Of a DNA stretch of 64,000 nucleotides, positions 22,312 through 30,619 are shown piece by piece. The DNA comes from a virus, in IMG/VR virus record IMGVR_UViG_3300037843_000261, positions 35,273-99,272 of that record; one strand, written 5' to 3'. Position 1 is the first letter of the stretch. Each line of letters begins with the position of its first letter. The notes beneath the pieces were generated by a model, which was given only the letters and a program-made list of their open reading frames with translations, was not told the DNA's origin and made no database searches. The translations under genes and the position numbers were made by a program.

Positions 22312-22756
22312 GCGATTTTTAGAACTAGCAGCACACATAGCCTCATGGTCAAAAGATACAAGTACTAAGACGGGGGCGGTAATCGTGCGCCCGAACAAGT
22401 CTGTCGTGGGTGTGGGATTCAACGGCTTTCCGCAGGGAGCCAAGGATGACCCCGAGCTTTACGCTGACCGGACGTACAAATATGACCACGTGGTTCACTG
22501 CGAAATCAACGCCCTGCTTTTCGCCAATAGACCGGTAAACGGGTGCGTTCTTTACATGTGGCCTTTCATGAGTTGCATCCGTTGTGCCGTGCAGATGGCA
22601 CAGGCAGGCATCTTCCACTTTGTGGCCCCCAACCCATCCGCCGACGCTCTGACCCGCTGGACAGCTTCCTTCAATGCTACGAGGAAATTCCTCGGTGAGT
22701 GTAACCTCGGCTTGACCGAAATCGGGATGGCGGAAGATTATGTGAGGAAACCTTAA
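22289..22756 (+). CDS. dCMP deaminase family protein
   Basis: A 155-residue zinc deaminase. The catalytic segment is HCEINALLF (about 68-76, His and Glu of HxE) with PFMSCIRCAVQM (PCxxC-like; Ser precedes the first Cys). The family converts dCMP to dUMP, which ThyX nearby methylates, giving a dTMP route. The N-terminal WDRRFLELAAHIASWSKD and GFNGFPQG are typical. Its start overlaps the upstream homing gene by 23 bases. Confidence 0.9.
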   Translation: MFNEKWDRRFLELAAHIASWSKDTSTKTGAVIVRPNKSVVGVGFNGFPQGAKDDPELYADRTYKYDHVVHCEINALLFANRPVNGCVLYMWPFMSCIRCAVQMAQAGIFHFVAPNPSADALTRWTASFNATRKFLGECNLGLTEIGMAEDYVRKP

Positions 22757-22768
22757 CGGAGGTGGGTT

Positions 22769-23008
22769 TTGACTAAAGCGCAAGTGAGACTTAGCGAGAT
22801 GACTCTCCGAAAGATAGCCTCGGGAGAGACGGTGACTATCCGCATAGCCGAGGTTGCGGAGCTTTCCGTATCTTTAGCCCCAGCGCCCGGCAGTCCCCCG
22901 CAGCCTCAGACCGCTGGTGAGCGGTTTGTAGACCAGATATTCGGAAAAGATGGGGGAGACTTCGGTGATTTGTTTTCAAGCCTTTTCGGAAAACACCCAC
23001 CCAAATAA
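22769..23008 (+). CDS. Hypothetical small protein
   Basis: A 79-residue protein with a TTG start placed after a strong GGAGGTGGG site. A compact N-terminal domain (MTKAQVRLSEMTLRKIASGE) is followed by a Pro/Gln linker and an acidic Phe/Gly end. Function unknown. Confidence 0.6.
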   Translation: MTKAQVRLSEMTLRKIASGETVTIRIAEVAELSVSLAPAPGSPPQPQTAGERFVDQIFGKDGGDFGDLFSSLFGKHPPK

Positions 23009-23039
23009 CAGATTTTGGACCCCTTATTAGGGGGAAATT

Positions 23040-23666
23040 ATGGATTTCATGTGGATTGACGAAGACCGGCTGGCTACCCTTTACGAGGGAATGAGGATAA
23101 TGGAGAGCCTCAGTCACGGAAAAGTGTGGGAGATGGAGATTTTCCTGTACGGCATGACCTCTGACCGGGGTGTCATCAGTGCCGCCAAGGAATCCATCAT
23201 TGACCTTTTGGAGGAGTACTGGGACGAAGACGGTGAAACCACCCTTCGAGAGGAAGAGATTGCCCTGAACGAGGTTGCCATCGCTATCCACCTTAACTCC
23301 GACACCATCTACACTCTGTTGGGCAGGCACGGACTTGATGTCTATCAAATGGATTTCGCCTACCTTGGAAAAGAGGGAGAAGGGGTCCGGGTTACCTCTT
23401 TCAGCACCGGAGCCGGAAGCCGAACCCGGCTAATGTTCAGCGGTCTCAAAAACATCGTCCTTGCCGAGGGAGACATTCATCTGCGGGAATATTTGACCCA
23501 GCAGAAGACCGGCCAACCCATGACAATCAATAAGCGAGTGGAGAGGGGTCAATCCGCCGTGGCTCCCCCGACCCCCACGACTCCACAGGCTCCTCCCACG
23601 GGTGGAACTCCTCCGGTACAAAACATTGCCAGTGTTGTGGAGAAATTCCTTGACCGCCGCCGCTGA
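23040..23666 (+). CDS. Hypothetical acidic protein
   Basis: A 208-residue protein starting MDFMWIDEDRLATLYEG. Helical and strongly acidic in the first half (LLEEYWDEDGETTLREEEIA), with a mixed middle and a Pro/Thr linker followed by a short C-terminal helix (VVEKFLDRRR), the pattern of a protein that docks a partner through its end. No family is recognised. Confidence 0.65.
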   Translation: MDFMWIDEDRLATLYEGMRIMESLSHGKVWEMEIFLYGMTSDRGVISAAKESIIDLLEEYWDEDGETTLREEEIALNEVAIAIHLNSDTIYTLLGRHGLDVYQMDFAYLGKEGEGVRVTSFSTGAGSRTRLMFSGLKNIVLAEGDIHLREYLTQQKTGQPMTINKRVERGQSAVAPPTPTTPQAPPTGGTPPVQNIASVVEKFLDRRR

Positions 23667-23976
23667 AATCCCGGATACTAAAATTGGCATCGCTTCCGTG
23701 ATGCCCAATCACGTCAAAGTGCAGCTTCGCTATTTGACCAAGGAAGCCAAGCACTTGAGAAGCTTTCTCTTATCAGGATACACCGGCATTGGGGCACCCT
23801 ACATGGAAGAGGTGTGCATTCTCATGCCCCACATGAGGGTGTTTCCCGTGATAGAGTGCTTTTTACCCCCCTTCGAGACCCTCAAGCAAGAGGGAGTGGT
23901 CCCCGAGGATGCCGAACTGCAAAGCTACCGCATCCTTGACCATGATGAATTAACTCTCGCCTATATTTTAAGATAA
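23650..23976 (+). CDS. Hypothetical protein
   Basis: A protein of about 108 residues. The start is uncertain: TTG at 23650 has a GGAG site seven bases upstream, while ATG at 23701 (MPNHVKVQLRYL) has none. It is an alpha/beta protein with a PY...EEVCILMPHMRVFPV core. It overlaps the end of the previous gene. Confidence 0.55.
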   Translation: MTAAAEIPDTKIGIASVMPNHVKVQLRYLTKEAKHLRSFLLSGYTGIGAPYMEEVCILMPHMRVFPVIECFLPPFETLKQEGVVPEDAELQSYRILDHDELTLAYILR

Positions 23977-24021
23977 TGGAAAAATGAACTTTCCAAAGTA
24001 TTTATAGGAGTAGAGTTCAAA

Positions 24022-24870
24022 ATGTTCATTTATCTTATCGTTAATCATAAGACCGGCAAATATTATGTCGGTCAGCATAAGGGAAACAATCTTAGAAAGT
24101 ATCTTCAAACCAAGTTATCCGCTGCTCGGCATCAGCACAATGGAAGTTCTCACCTTTTCAATGCAATGAGAAAATATCCACAGTCTTCTCTCTGGTCTAT
24201 TTACGCCCTACGTTCCGATATCCAGAATAAAACAGAGCTTGACCAGACCGAAAGAGACTTTATTAAGTTCCTGCGGTCGCAGGACCCTGAGTGTGGGTAC
24301 AACATATGCCGGGGAGGAGAGGGATTTACAGGGCCGCATTCTGAGGAATGGAAGCAAAATCAAAGCAAAATGAAAATGGCTTGGCACAGAGACCCTAGAA
24401 ATTCTGAAACTAAAAGACTTTCTAATATAAAAATTAGTGAAACCAAGAAATTAAATAGTAGACCAAAGATAAACAAGGTCTGTCCGGTGTGTGGTAAATC
24501 ATTTTCTGTTTCATTTGGAAGGAAAGAAAAAATATACTGTTCACATTTGTGTTATTCTAAACAACCAAAAAACGAAGAAAGTGAAATAAAAAGGTTAAAA
24601 AGTCTTCGTAGAGCTATTCAATCCCCACAATGTTATACTAATAGGTCAAATGCACAACTCCTTAGACGCAAAAGAGAGAAAGAACAAGGCATTAAACCTG
24701 TGATGCCCATCCGTATATTAATGCCAAAAAGGATAAAAAGACCATACCTTTTAACTCCTAAACATTTGGAAGCTTCAAAGAACCTAGGTAAAAGTAACTT
24801 AGGAAACCATCAACGTTGGCATATAAATCGAGGAATTTCAGTTTTAAGATGCCAACATTGTCAAATATGA
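24022..24870 (+). CDS. GIY-YIG homing endonuclease with zinc finger
   Basis: A 282-residue protein. The GIY-YIG core is MFIYLIVNHKTGKYYVGQHK, with Glu in the TELDQTERDF helix and GYNICRGGEGFTG after it. A zinc finger (CPVCGKSF ... YCSHLCYSK) is followed by basic DNA-binding segments and a C-terminal NHQRWHINRGISVLRCQHC. The gene is A/T-richer than its neighbours, fitting recent arrival. Its core is closely similar to the partial gene at the right edge of the window (SIYALRSDIQ, GYNICR.GEGFTGP). Confidence 0.9.
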   Translation: MFIYLIVNHKTGKYYVGQHKGNNLRKYLQTKLSAARHQHNGSSHLFNAMRKYPQSSLWSIYALRSDIQNKTELDQTERDFIKFLRSQDPECGYNICRGGEGFTGPHSEEWKQNQSKMKMAWHRDPRNSETKRLSNIKISETKKLNSRPKINKVCPVCGKSFSVSFGRKEKIYCSHLCYSKQPKNEESEIKRLKSLRRAIQSPQCYTNRSNAQLLRRKREKEQGIKPVMPIRILMPKRIKRPYLLTPKHLEASKNLGKSNLGNHQRWHINRGISVLRCQHCQI

Positions 24871-24913
24871 TTTAATTTTCCCATAAAACTGAGTATTTTA
24901 TATGGGAGGTCCT

Positions 24914-25117
24914 ATGGACAAGCCTGCATGTAAGCATTGTGCGCCAGCCGGTAGCTGTGATGGATACCGGCATATTACTTGCCCGGAATGCGGGTGCTAC
25001 GTTTGCGCCGGATGCGGCAGCTATGACCCCCGACTATTGGCTCCCGAACCGACCAAGCACAAAGTTTGTCCGACCTGTAACGGGTCGGGGCTAGTTCCGG
25101 TACCCAAGGAGAGTTAA
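24914..25117 (+). CDS. Multi-zinc-motif small protein
   Basis: A 67-residue protein starting MDKPACKHCAPAGSC, chosen for the GGGAGGTCCT site. It has CKHC, CPECGCYVCAGCG and CPTCNGSG, enough Cys for two zinc sites including a DnaJ-like CxxCxGxG. Its TAA overlaps the next ATG (TAATG). Confidence 0.65.
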   Translation: MDKPACKHCAPAGSCDGYRHITCPECGCYVCAGCGSYDPRLLAPEPTKHKVCPTCNGSGLVPVPKES

Positions 25118-25389
25118 TGGCAACCCGCAAACATGACGCCTTAAACATGGAGACGTTGATTGACTTCGCCAAAGTCTTAGCAAACTGGAAGAAATTCTGT
25201 GTGCAAAGCGTCTCCGTCGCCAACCCCAAGGGGGTGGAAGCCAAGCCATGGGAGCTTGGCGGGATGCAGTGGGAGTCTTTACAGACTTACCATCTGATAG
25301 AGGCATTACAGGTGTCTCTCTGGAACCACATGAAGATGGTGGGTCAGATTCAAGAATTCAAAGCAAGGGGGAAGAGAAATGCTAAGTGA
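25117..25389 (+). CDS. Hypothetical protein
   Basis: A 90-residue helical protein starting MATRKHDALNMETLIDFAK, with Trp and aromatic residues (WKKFCVQSV, WELGGMQWESLQTYHLI). Coupled to the previous gene by a one-base overlap. No family is recognised. Confidence 0.62.
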   Translation: MATRKHDALNMETLIDFAKVLANWKKFCVQSVSVANPKGVEAKPWELGGMQWESLQTYHLIEALQVSLWNHMKMVGQIQEFKARGKRNAK

Positions 25390-25493
25390 AACTGCCTTGG
25401 TTGTAATCTGTATCATCTTCGTGAGTGGAGAGTTCCAAAATGCTTCGAGCGCTGGCTCTGTACCTGTGCCTGATGCATCGGGAACAGGTTAAG
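25380..25493 (+). CDS. Possible tiny membrane peptide
   Basis: A 37-codon frame starting MLSETALVVICIIFVSGEF, a single hydrophobic helix with a Ser/Gly/Pro tail, overlapping the genes on both sides. Phages often encode such peptides, but overlap and length make this uncertain. Confidence 0.3.
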
Positions 25494-25637
25494 TCCATCA
25501 TCCAGCTTTCAGCAATGCAGCCCCCGGCTCCCATCGTCATCACCAAGGAAATGCTGGATGACCCCCGGCTCATGTGGGTAAAAGACCTCCCACAGGTGAA
25601 AGAAGCCATAGGGAAAGCTGAGAAGAAATCAGAATAA
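25440..25637 (+). CDS. Hypothetical small protein
   Basis: A 65-residue protein starting MLRALALYLCLMHREQ, preceded by GTGGAGAG. A hydrophobic first helix is followed by an acidic and basic helical end (MLDDPRLMWVKDLPQ). No family is recognised. Confidence 0.55.
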   Translation: MLRALALYLCLMHREQVKSIIQLSAMQPPAPIVITKEMLDDPRLMWVKDLPQVKEAIGKAEKKSE

Positions 25638-25653
25638 AGCAGTATCTATAAAC

Positions 25654-26574
25654 ATGGAACAATTCAAAAAAAGTGCCACAGCAGAGACTATATATTCCAC
25701 TGGAGCACAACGAGACAGTCGTATAGGCAAGGGAGCATTTCACTGGATGCCCTGGACAGCCGTTAAGATGGTTTCTCGCATCTATGAAATAGGTAACAAA
25801 CAACGAGACCTTCTCTCAGGTGGAACAGGTAATGGAGACACCCGTAATTGGGAGAACGGGATGAAGATTGCGGATTTGCTTGATAGCGCTATAAGGCATA
25901 TAACCGCTCATTTAGAGGGTGACAGAAGTGAACCCCATCTTTCACAAGCTATGTGGAACCTGCTTAACGCCCTACAAACATCTATATGGGTATACACCGG
26001 ACAGAGGCCCCCAGAACTTAATAATCTCCCCGACCATATCCACCCTTGGAAGCCGGGAAATCCGTCTCCATGTCCGCTTAGTTCTCAAGAGATAGAGTGG
26101 CTAGAAACCTGGGGAATACAAAGGAACGAGTTTCCAGACCTTAATGACCCCGTACAAAGTGCTTCTCATCTCGCTGCCCTCGTAGATGGAGAAGGGACCA
26201 TTTCAATCGTAAAAAGGGAAACAAAGCGCCGGGAGGCTTACCGTCTATCCATAAGGGTCTATAATACTTCAGAAACCCTCAAAAATTACCTTGAGAAAAG
26301 ATGGGGAGCGACTACGGTTAGAAGAAAAGGGCGAAGGAAAATCCACAAGGACTGCTATACGATGATATGGACGAGTTCAAAAGCTGAAGATATTCTTCGT
26401 AGGATATGGCCGTACTTAATCATCAAGACCGCCCAAGCAAACTTGGCAGTGGCTTTTCAAACTTTGGTAAAAAACATCAATCCTGGATGCAAAGGAATAC
26501 CAGAAAAAACTCTGCAACAACTGCGGTTTATGAAGGAGGAGATAAATCGTATGAACGAAAAAGGACCCAAGTAA
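25654..26574 (+). CDS. dATP/dGTP diphosphohydrolase domain fused to LAGLIDADG endonuclease
   Basis: A 306-residue fusion. Residues 10-130 match the phage dATP/dGTP diphosphohydrolase family (MazZ-like): STGAQRDSRIGKGAFHWMPW, RNWENGMKIADLLDSAIRH and PHLSQAMWNLLNAL, with the acidic metal-binding residues. Residues about 168-270 form a LAGLIDADG domain: SHLAALVDGEGTISI, then LSIRVYNTSETLKNYLEKRW. In some phages this hydrolase removes dATP/dGTP when 2-aminoadenine replaces adenine, but no PurZ gene is in this window. The homing domain may have arrived by in-frame insertion near the 3' end. Confidence 0.82.
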   Translation: MEQFKKSATAETIYSTGAQRDSRIGKGAFHWMPWTAVKMVSRIYEIGNKQRDLLSGGTGNGDTRNWENGMKIADLLDSAIRHITAHLEGDRSEPHLSQAMWNLLNALQTSIWVYTGQRPPELNNLPDHIHPWKPGNPSPCPLSSQEIEWLETWGIQRNEFPDLNDPVQSASHLAALVDGEGTISIVKRETKRREAYRLSIRVYNTSETLKNYLEKRWGATTVRRKGRRKIHKDCYTMIWTSSKAEDILRRIWPYLIIKTAQANLAVAFQTLVKNINPGCKGIPEKTLQQLRFMKEEINRMNEKGPK

Positions 26575-26659
26575 ACCACCTACCGGAGTCCTTAGTATGG
26601 ATGTTACTTTTAAAGATGAACGAGGGGCTGTGCATTAGGCTACCTAAAGGAGGTGCTTA

Positions 26660-27019
26660 ATGTCCCGCTCTTACCGCAAACCCTACGTGGCTGTCTGTGG
26701 TGTCGGCTCCTGCAAGGACGACAAACGGATAGCTCACCGAGGTGTCCGTCGTTCTCAAAATGCTTGGGTCCACCAAGCTCTCAAAGACCCCGAAACCGAT
26801 ATTATATTCCCCCACTTCCGTGAATGCCACTGGAACGATGTCTACAACTGGAAGCGTGATGGCAAGCAACACTGGTGCTATCCCGATGCCCGTGCATGGG
26901 ACCGTCACATGAAAGCGGTCAACAAGCTCTACCAATACCGCTTCGAGATGCGCCCCGGTTACCTAGACCCTGAACTTGAGTGGCCTCCCCATTGGTATTT
27001 GGAAGCTCTGCGGAAATAG
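26660..27019 (+). CDS. Hypothetical basic aromatic protein
   Basis: A 119-residue protein starting MSRSYRKPYVAVCGVGSC after a good AAAGGAGGTGC site. Rich in Trp, Tyr, His and Arg (WNDVYNWKRDGKQHWCYP), basic N-terminus, possibly nucleic-acid-binding. Small proteins of this look recur in large phages. No named function. Confidence 0.65.
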   Translation: MSRSYRKPYVAVCGVGSCKDDKRIAHRGVRRSQNAWVHQALKDPETDIIFPHFRECHWNDVYNWKRDGKQHWCYPDARAWDRHMKAVNKLYQYRFEMRPGYLDPELEWPPHWYLEALRK

Positions 27020-27051
27020 CGGAAAATCTAGTATTATTAGGTGGAGAATCA

Positions 27052-27339
27052 TTGCTGCCTAAAGACCAACTCGAACACGGTGCCTATTACACTGGCACTT
27101 GCCGCAACGCCAGCATTGCCCGGTGGAATGAGAAAGGATTCTTCATCCATTGGCGCACCAAGTTTTACGACACTTACCCGGAGTGCATCGGTTACTGGGT
27201 AGATGCGAAGCCGGGTGAGATTCGATTTGATGAGTTTCAACCTTTTGCCAAGTTGGATAACCCTCGATTCACCATTCCCTTGACGGAGGAAGAATTTAAC
27301 GCCAGTGGAGGATTTGTGTATGGCATTCCCAACGGATGA
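27052..27339 (+). CDS. Hypothetical protein, paralog of the next gene
   Basis: A protein of about 95 residues. The start TTG at 27052 follows GGTGGAG and an AGTATTATT element; an upstream start would lie inside the previous gene. It contains LEHGAYYTGTCRNASIARW, closely matching the neighbour's LEHGAYYYGWGRNGKLARW, so the two are tandem duplicates. The rest is beta-rich with Phe/Trp. Function unknown. Confidence 0.6.
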   Translation: MLPKDQLEHGAYYTGTCRNASIARWNEKGFFIHWRTKFYDTYPECIGYWVDAKPGEIRFDEFQPFAKLDNPRFTIPLTEEEFNASGGFVYGIPNG

Positions 27340-27710
27340 AGAAGAGAGAAAACAAGACCAGGTATGTATCCGATGCGGGAAAATTAAGGTAGTCTCGGAG
27401 GGAAGGGGCTGGTGGGATGACCACTGCCCCGACCCCACCAAGGATGCCACGGAGCCAATACCTCTGGAGAAGCTTGAGCATGGCGCTTACTACTATGGGT
27501 GGGGAAGAAACGGCAAACTAGCCCGGTGGGACGCCAACAAGGAAGGTTTTCTGGTCCGTACGGGCAAAGTTCCGCTACACCTACACGGAGAACGTGTATT
27601 ACGCCATTAGGCCGATGACTGGGGGGTTTGTACCCTACTGCAAGACGGAGAACCCGGTGTTCGAGTTCCCCATGGCGCACGACGGGTGGGACCCGCCGCT
27701 CGAAGAATAA
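27320..27710 (+). pseudogene. Tandem paralog, frame-disrupted
   Basis: Starts MAFPTDEEERKQDQVCIRCG after GTGGAGG. It has CIRCG and CPDP zinc-like residues, then the shared LEHGAYYYGWGRNGKLARW. The frame ends at 27610, but the +1 frame from about 27561 continues naturally (KFRYTYTENVYYAIRPMTGG, then FEFPMAHDGWDPPLEE) to a stop at 27710. This mirrors the intact paralog's C-terminal half. A single-base indel, sequencing error or programmed shift near 27555-27562 would explain it. Confidence 0.6.
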
Positions 27711-27732
27711 TCCTCAAAAATCCCTCTCACTG

Positions 27733-27741
27733 TGGTATACT
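27733..27741 (+). promoter_or_regulatory. Extended -10 promoter TGGTATACT
   Basis: Part of TGTGGTATACTGAGAGTGGA, identical to the minus-strand copy at 538-559. The ATG of the next gene follows 17 bases after the -10, with GGAGG in between. Confidence 0.6.
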
Positions 27742-27757
27742 GAGAGTGGAGGATATT

Positions 27758-28387
27758 ATGCGCACCGTTCTTGTCTTTCTGCTTGGTGGTCTGTCTTATG
27801 CCTTATTGGAACTCACCGTGGCGGCATCCGTTGTCCGCTGGTTTCCCGGCAAACTCCATTATTTCCAAAGCGTTGGAGATGCCCTCATCGGTTGGTTCAG
27901 AAAACCCACCCCTGACTTTTCCTGTGACACCGGTTCTGTAGATGACGAAGCCACAGAGGATGGGCTTTGTCAATGCCCGGTCTGCAAGAAAGAACGGGAA
28001 GAGGCTTGTCAAGTCCTTGATGACGGTGACCAAGTGGTTATGAACGATGACCGGCAAAGCTACGGCATCAGCGCTGGTGTAATAACGGGCGTAATGGCAG
28101 ACGGAGAAGTTTATGATTTTGCTCGCACCGAGTGTATGCCCGGTCCTGCTTTTGCTCCCGCCCTCCAACCAGTTCTAAGGTCCCAATTAGCTAAAGTAGA
28201 AAAGCTGATTCCCGAGGGAACCGCCGTGCGTTTTTACAACTCCAAAGATTGCATGACATACAACAACGGTGTGACCTTCAAAGCAAAGGTTGAAGATGGG
28301 AATCTCGTCTACACCGTGGAGTACGGAACAGTGGACGACGACGTAAGCCAGGTGGAAGTAACTTCGGACATGATTTGGGTCAAATAA
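27758..28387 (+). CDS. Membrane-anchored hypothetical protein
   Basis: A 209-residue protein. The start MRTVLVFLLGGLSYALLEL is set by the promoter and GGAGG site immediately upstream. One N-terminal transmembrane helix (about 4-25) is followed by an acidic linker with CQCPVCKKEREEAC, then a soluble beta-rich domain (about 90-209). It is probably inner-membrane anchored. Function unknown. Confidence 0.7.
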   Translation: MRTVLVFLLGGLSYALLELTVAASVVRWFPGKLHYFQSVGDALIGWFRKPTPDFSCDTGSVDDEATEDGLCQCPVCKKEREEACQVLDDGDQVVMNDDRQSYGISAGVITGVMADGEVYDFARTECMPGPAFAPALQPVLRSQLAKVEKLIPEGTAVRFYNSKDCMTYNNGVTFKAKVEDGNLVYTVEYGTVDDDVSQVEVTSDMIWVK

Positions 28388-28397
28388 AGAAAGGAAC

Positions 28398-28997
28398 ATG
28401 AGCGAAGTGAGAGTATCTCACGTAACGTGGCCTGCCATGGGGTTGGACTACGGCTGGAGGTTCGATATCCGGTCGGAGGATGAACTCAACGCCTATTGGA
28501 AGGCTCGCCGTCCCAAACAGGTCCGAGCGGCCTTTGCGGAAGTAAAACGCTATCAGGACGCCAACAAGGTTGGTCCGAGCGAAATGTCCACGGACGGCCC
28601 CTCTCACTTCGTTAATGGGCTGGCGGCGGTCTATTGTTACCATGGGATGGCACACGAGCAATCATTGTTCGAGTCCGCCTGCCGGGTAGACGATGGCATC
28701 ATCAAATCCATGCTTGATTGCATTCAGAAACATGGACATGTCTACATCCATCACAATGGCTCTTACTTCGCTCACATGCAGGGGTTGGAACTTTTAGAAA
28801 CCCACATGGTTAAAGGATTTGAGCTTCCTGAGTGCAATAAGATTGAAGTCACACAGTGGCCGAGAGGTATTCACTACTATGCCAAGGTGGATGGTGTAGA
28901 AGTGAACGTCCGGGGTGAGAACAAGTGGCTATCAAAGTTTTCCGCCGAACAAGCCGCAAAAGAGTGGATAAAACAAAAAGCGGGGAGGAACCCATGA
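28398..28997 (+). CDS. Hypothetical protein
   Basis: A 199-residue protein starting MSEVRVSHVTWPAMGLDYG, with several His/Tyr/Trp (VYIHHNGSYFAHMQGLELL) and a basic helical end (FSAEQAAKEWIKQKAG). Its last bases overlap the next ATG (ATGA). No family is recognised. Confidence 0.65.
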   Translation: MSEVRVSHVTWPAMGLDYGWRFDIRSEDELNAYWKARRPKQVRAAFAEVKRYQDANKVGPSEMSTDGPSHFVNGLAAVYCYHGMAHEQSLFESACRVDDGIIKSMLDCIQKHGHVYIHHNGSYFAHMQGLELLETHMVKGFELPECNKIEVTQWPRGIHYYAKVDGVEVNVRGENKWLSKFSAEQAAKEWIKQKAGRNP

Positions 28998-29134
28998 ACC
29001 AGTTTCCTACAATCAAACCGAGTACGACATTCAAAGTCGCCTTTATTGTTTGGATTTTTGGCGTGCTAGCGAGCATCGCCGTGGGCGGCGGCTTGCTGTA
29101 TGTAGCAATTCACTTCATCAAAAAATTCTGGTAG
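28994..29134 (+). CDS. Single-span membrane peptide
   Basis: A 46-residue protein MNQFPTIKPSTTFKVAFIVW onward, with one hydrophobic helix (about 14-38, including GVLASIAVGGGLLYVAIHF) and a basic end KKFW. A GGGGAGGAACCC site precedes the ATG. It could be a holin-like or signalling peptide. Confidence 0.65.
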   Translation: MNQFPTIKPSTTFKVAFIVWIFGVLASIAVGGGLLYVAIHFIKKFW

Positions 29135-29142
29135 GAGGAACC

Positions 29143-29673
29143 ATGAGTCTTGTCATATCAAGCACCGGGGTGTGCCCGAGCAACTCCGAACCCGGAGTGT
29201 TCCCCAATCTTGCCCGGTTAAGTAGTGAAGAGGTTGGCAGCGGCGAGGAGAGCGCCATTTTCAAAGAGGTTGACGACGCTATCACGGCGGAATTGACGGC
29301 GGCGGGATTGCCCATGGGAACCTTGGATAGGGGTGAAGGAATAGTCGCCATGCCTGAGAGCTTCCGAGGATGCGGCAATGGCTATTACAAGGAGGCCCCG
29401 ACCAACATCTACGGTTTCTGGCATCACTGGAAGTTCGAGCGAGCGTGGTACTACTACCGGGCGAGCGGAAGGGGAATCCCCTCGGACATCGCCGAAGAGT
29501 TCCACAAGACTTGGGGTCGGCAGGTCCGGGTGAATGGACACTGCGGCTGCCCCTCTCCACTGGAACAGAACGAAGGCTTCGCCATTGATTTCTACCACAT
29601 CGACACGCCGGAAGGAATGGCCGCTTTCGTTAAATTTCTGAATTCCATCTACAAACCCCGACCGAAAGAGTAG
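29143..29673 (+). CDS. Hypothetical protein
   Basis: A 176-residue protein starting MSLVISSTGVCPSNSEPG after AGGAGGAACC. Trp/Tyr/His-rich middle (YGFWHHWKFERAWYYYRASG), one CGC pair and an acidic helical first third. Translationally spaced from the membrane peptide by eight bases. No family is recognised. Confidence 0.65.
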   Translation: MSLVISSTGVCPSNSEPGVFPNLARLSSEEVGSGEESAIFKEVDDAITAELTAAGLPMGTLDRGEGIVAMPESFRGCGNGYYKEAPTNIYGFWHHWKFERAWYYYRASGRGIPSDIAEEFHKTWGRQVRVNGHCGCPSPLEQNEGFAIDFYHIDTPEGMAAFVKFLNSIYKPRPKE

Positions 29674-29695
29674 TATTAGTTGAAGGAGTGACCCG

Positions 29696-30046
29696 ATGAA
29701 CGTCACTATCCCCGACGCACCGATAAAGGTACACGGTTTTCCGCTCTGCACACAGCACGATTGCCCACACGAGGTTGAAACCAAGGGGCAGGCGTGCGGC
29801 CTTCATGGCGGACCACCGGCTACAGTTGACATCATCCATCGCACCATTCACCGGCAGATTCGGACGGCATTGTGGGGAATGATTGACTGTCCAGACTGCC
29901 GATACACGGCTTTGGATGATATTCGTTGCATTCGGTGCTGCTGGTACCGGGGGTCGATAATGGGCATGGCGGGTATCGCCGAACAACTGGGGTGGGGGGA
30001 AGAGATGGTCCGCTACTTGGAACTGATTGCCCACCGCCGAGAATAG
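29696..30046 (+). CDS. Cys-rich zinc protein
   Basis: A 116-residue protein starting MNVTIPDAPIKVHGFPLC. Eight Cys and several His in CTQHDCPH, CGLHGG, CPDCRY and CIRCCWY suggest two zinc sites. An ATG with a GGAGTGA site precedes it. Function unknown. Confidence 0.65.
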   Translation: MNVTIPDAPIKVHGFPLCTQHDCPHEVETKGQACGLHGGPPATVDIIHRTIHRQIRTALWGMIDCPDCRYTALDDIRCIRCCWYRGSIMGMAGIAEQLGWGEEMVRYLELIAHRRE

Positions 30047-30052
30047 AGGCAT

Positions 30053-30283
30053 ATGGGCACATGTGAGGGGACGTACAATTTTGAAGGTTTCGGTCACCGA
30101 GTATTTATCGACCGGGCCTGTTTTCGGGACGAAACTAAAGTTACGTTGTGGGGGGAAAATGGTACTCTTGTTTCCGCCCACACCATCACCATATCCACCG
30201 ACCAGCTTCGGCGCTTTCTGGTCCAAGTAGAAAAAGAAGCCGCCGAAGAGCGCAGGAAGCTGGAGGAAGCGAAGGCAGAATGA
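30053..30283 (+). CDS. Hypothetical small protein
   Basis: A 76-residue protein: beta-rich N-terminal 45 residues, then a charged helix (LRRFLVQVEKEAAEERRKLE). Its stop overlaps the next ATG (ATGA). No family is recognised. Confidence 0.62.
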   Translation: MGTCEGTYNFEGFGHRVFIDRACFRDETKVTLWGENGTLVSAHTITISTDQLRRFLVQVEKEAAEERRKLEEAKAE

Positions 30284-30618
30284 GCAACCTCATCACCGGC
30301 AAACAACTATGGGAGGTTTTGGTGCCCGCCTCGGACGGCAGGGGAATTCCGCTCTTGCTTAACCACCACCGAATATGGGACGAGAAAGTCCGGGAGCTTA
30401 CGGGCGGCGGGATGACTATCTCCGCCCCGGCGAAGGATGAATGGGGTAACGGCAAGGAGGGCAACGCCATCCTCCGAGAACCGATGATTCCCGTCCGGCT
30501 TCTCACCGACAAGGTTACCATGGACAAAGTCGCTATCATGACCATGGAGCATTACGACCAGAAGGCGGTGTTGTACTACATGGTTTCTGACACCGTCTAC
30601 ATGCTAGACAAGGAGTAG
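30280..30618 (+). CDS. Hypothetical protein
   Basis: A 112-residue alpha/beta protein starting MSNLITGKQLWEVLVPASDG, with a mixed core (LLLNHHRIWDEKVRELTGGG) and a C-terminal MVSDTVYMLDKE. It resembles small phage proteins that may modify host enzymes, but no family can be named. Confidence 0.62.
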   Translation: MSNLITGKQLWEVLVPASDGRGIPLLLNHHRIWDEKVRELTGGGMTISAPAKDEWGNGKEGNAILREPMIPVRLLTDKVTMDKVAIMTMEHYDQKAVLYYMVSDTVYMLDKE

Positions 30619-30619
30619 T

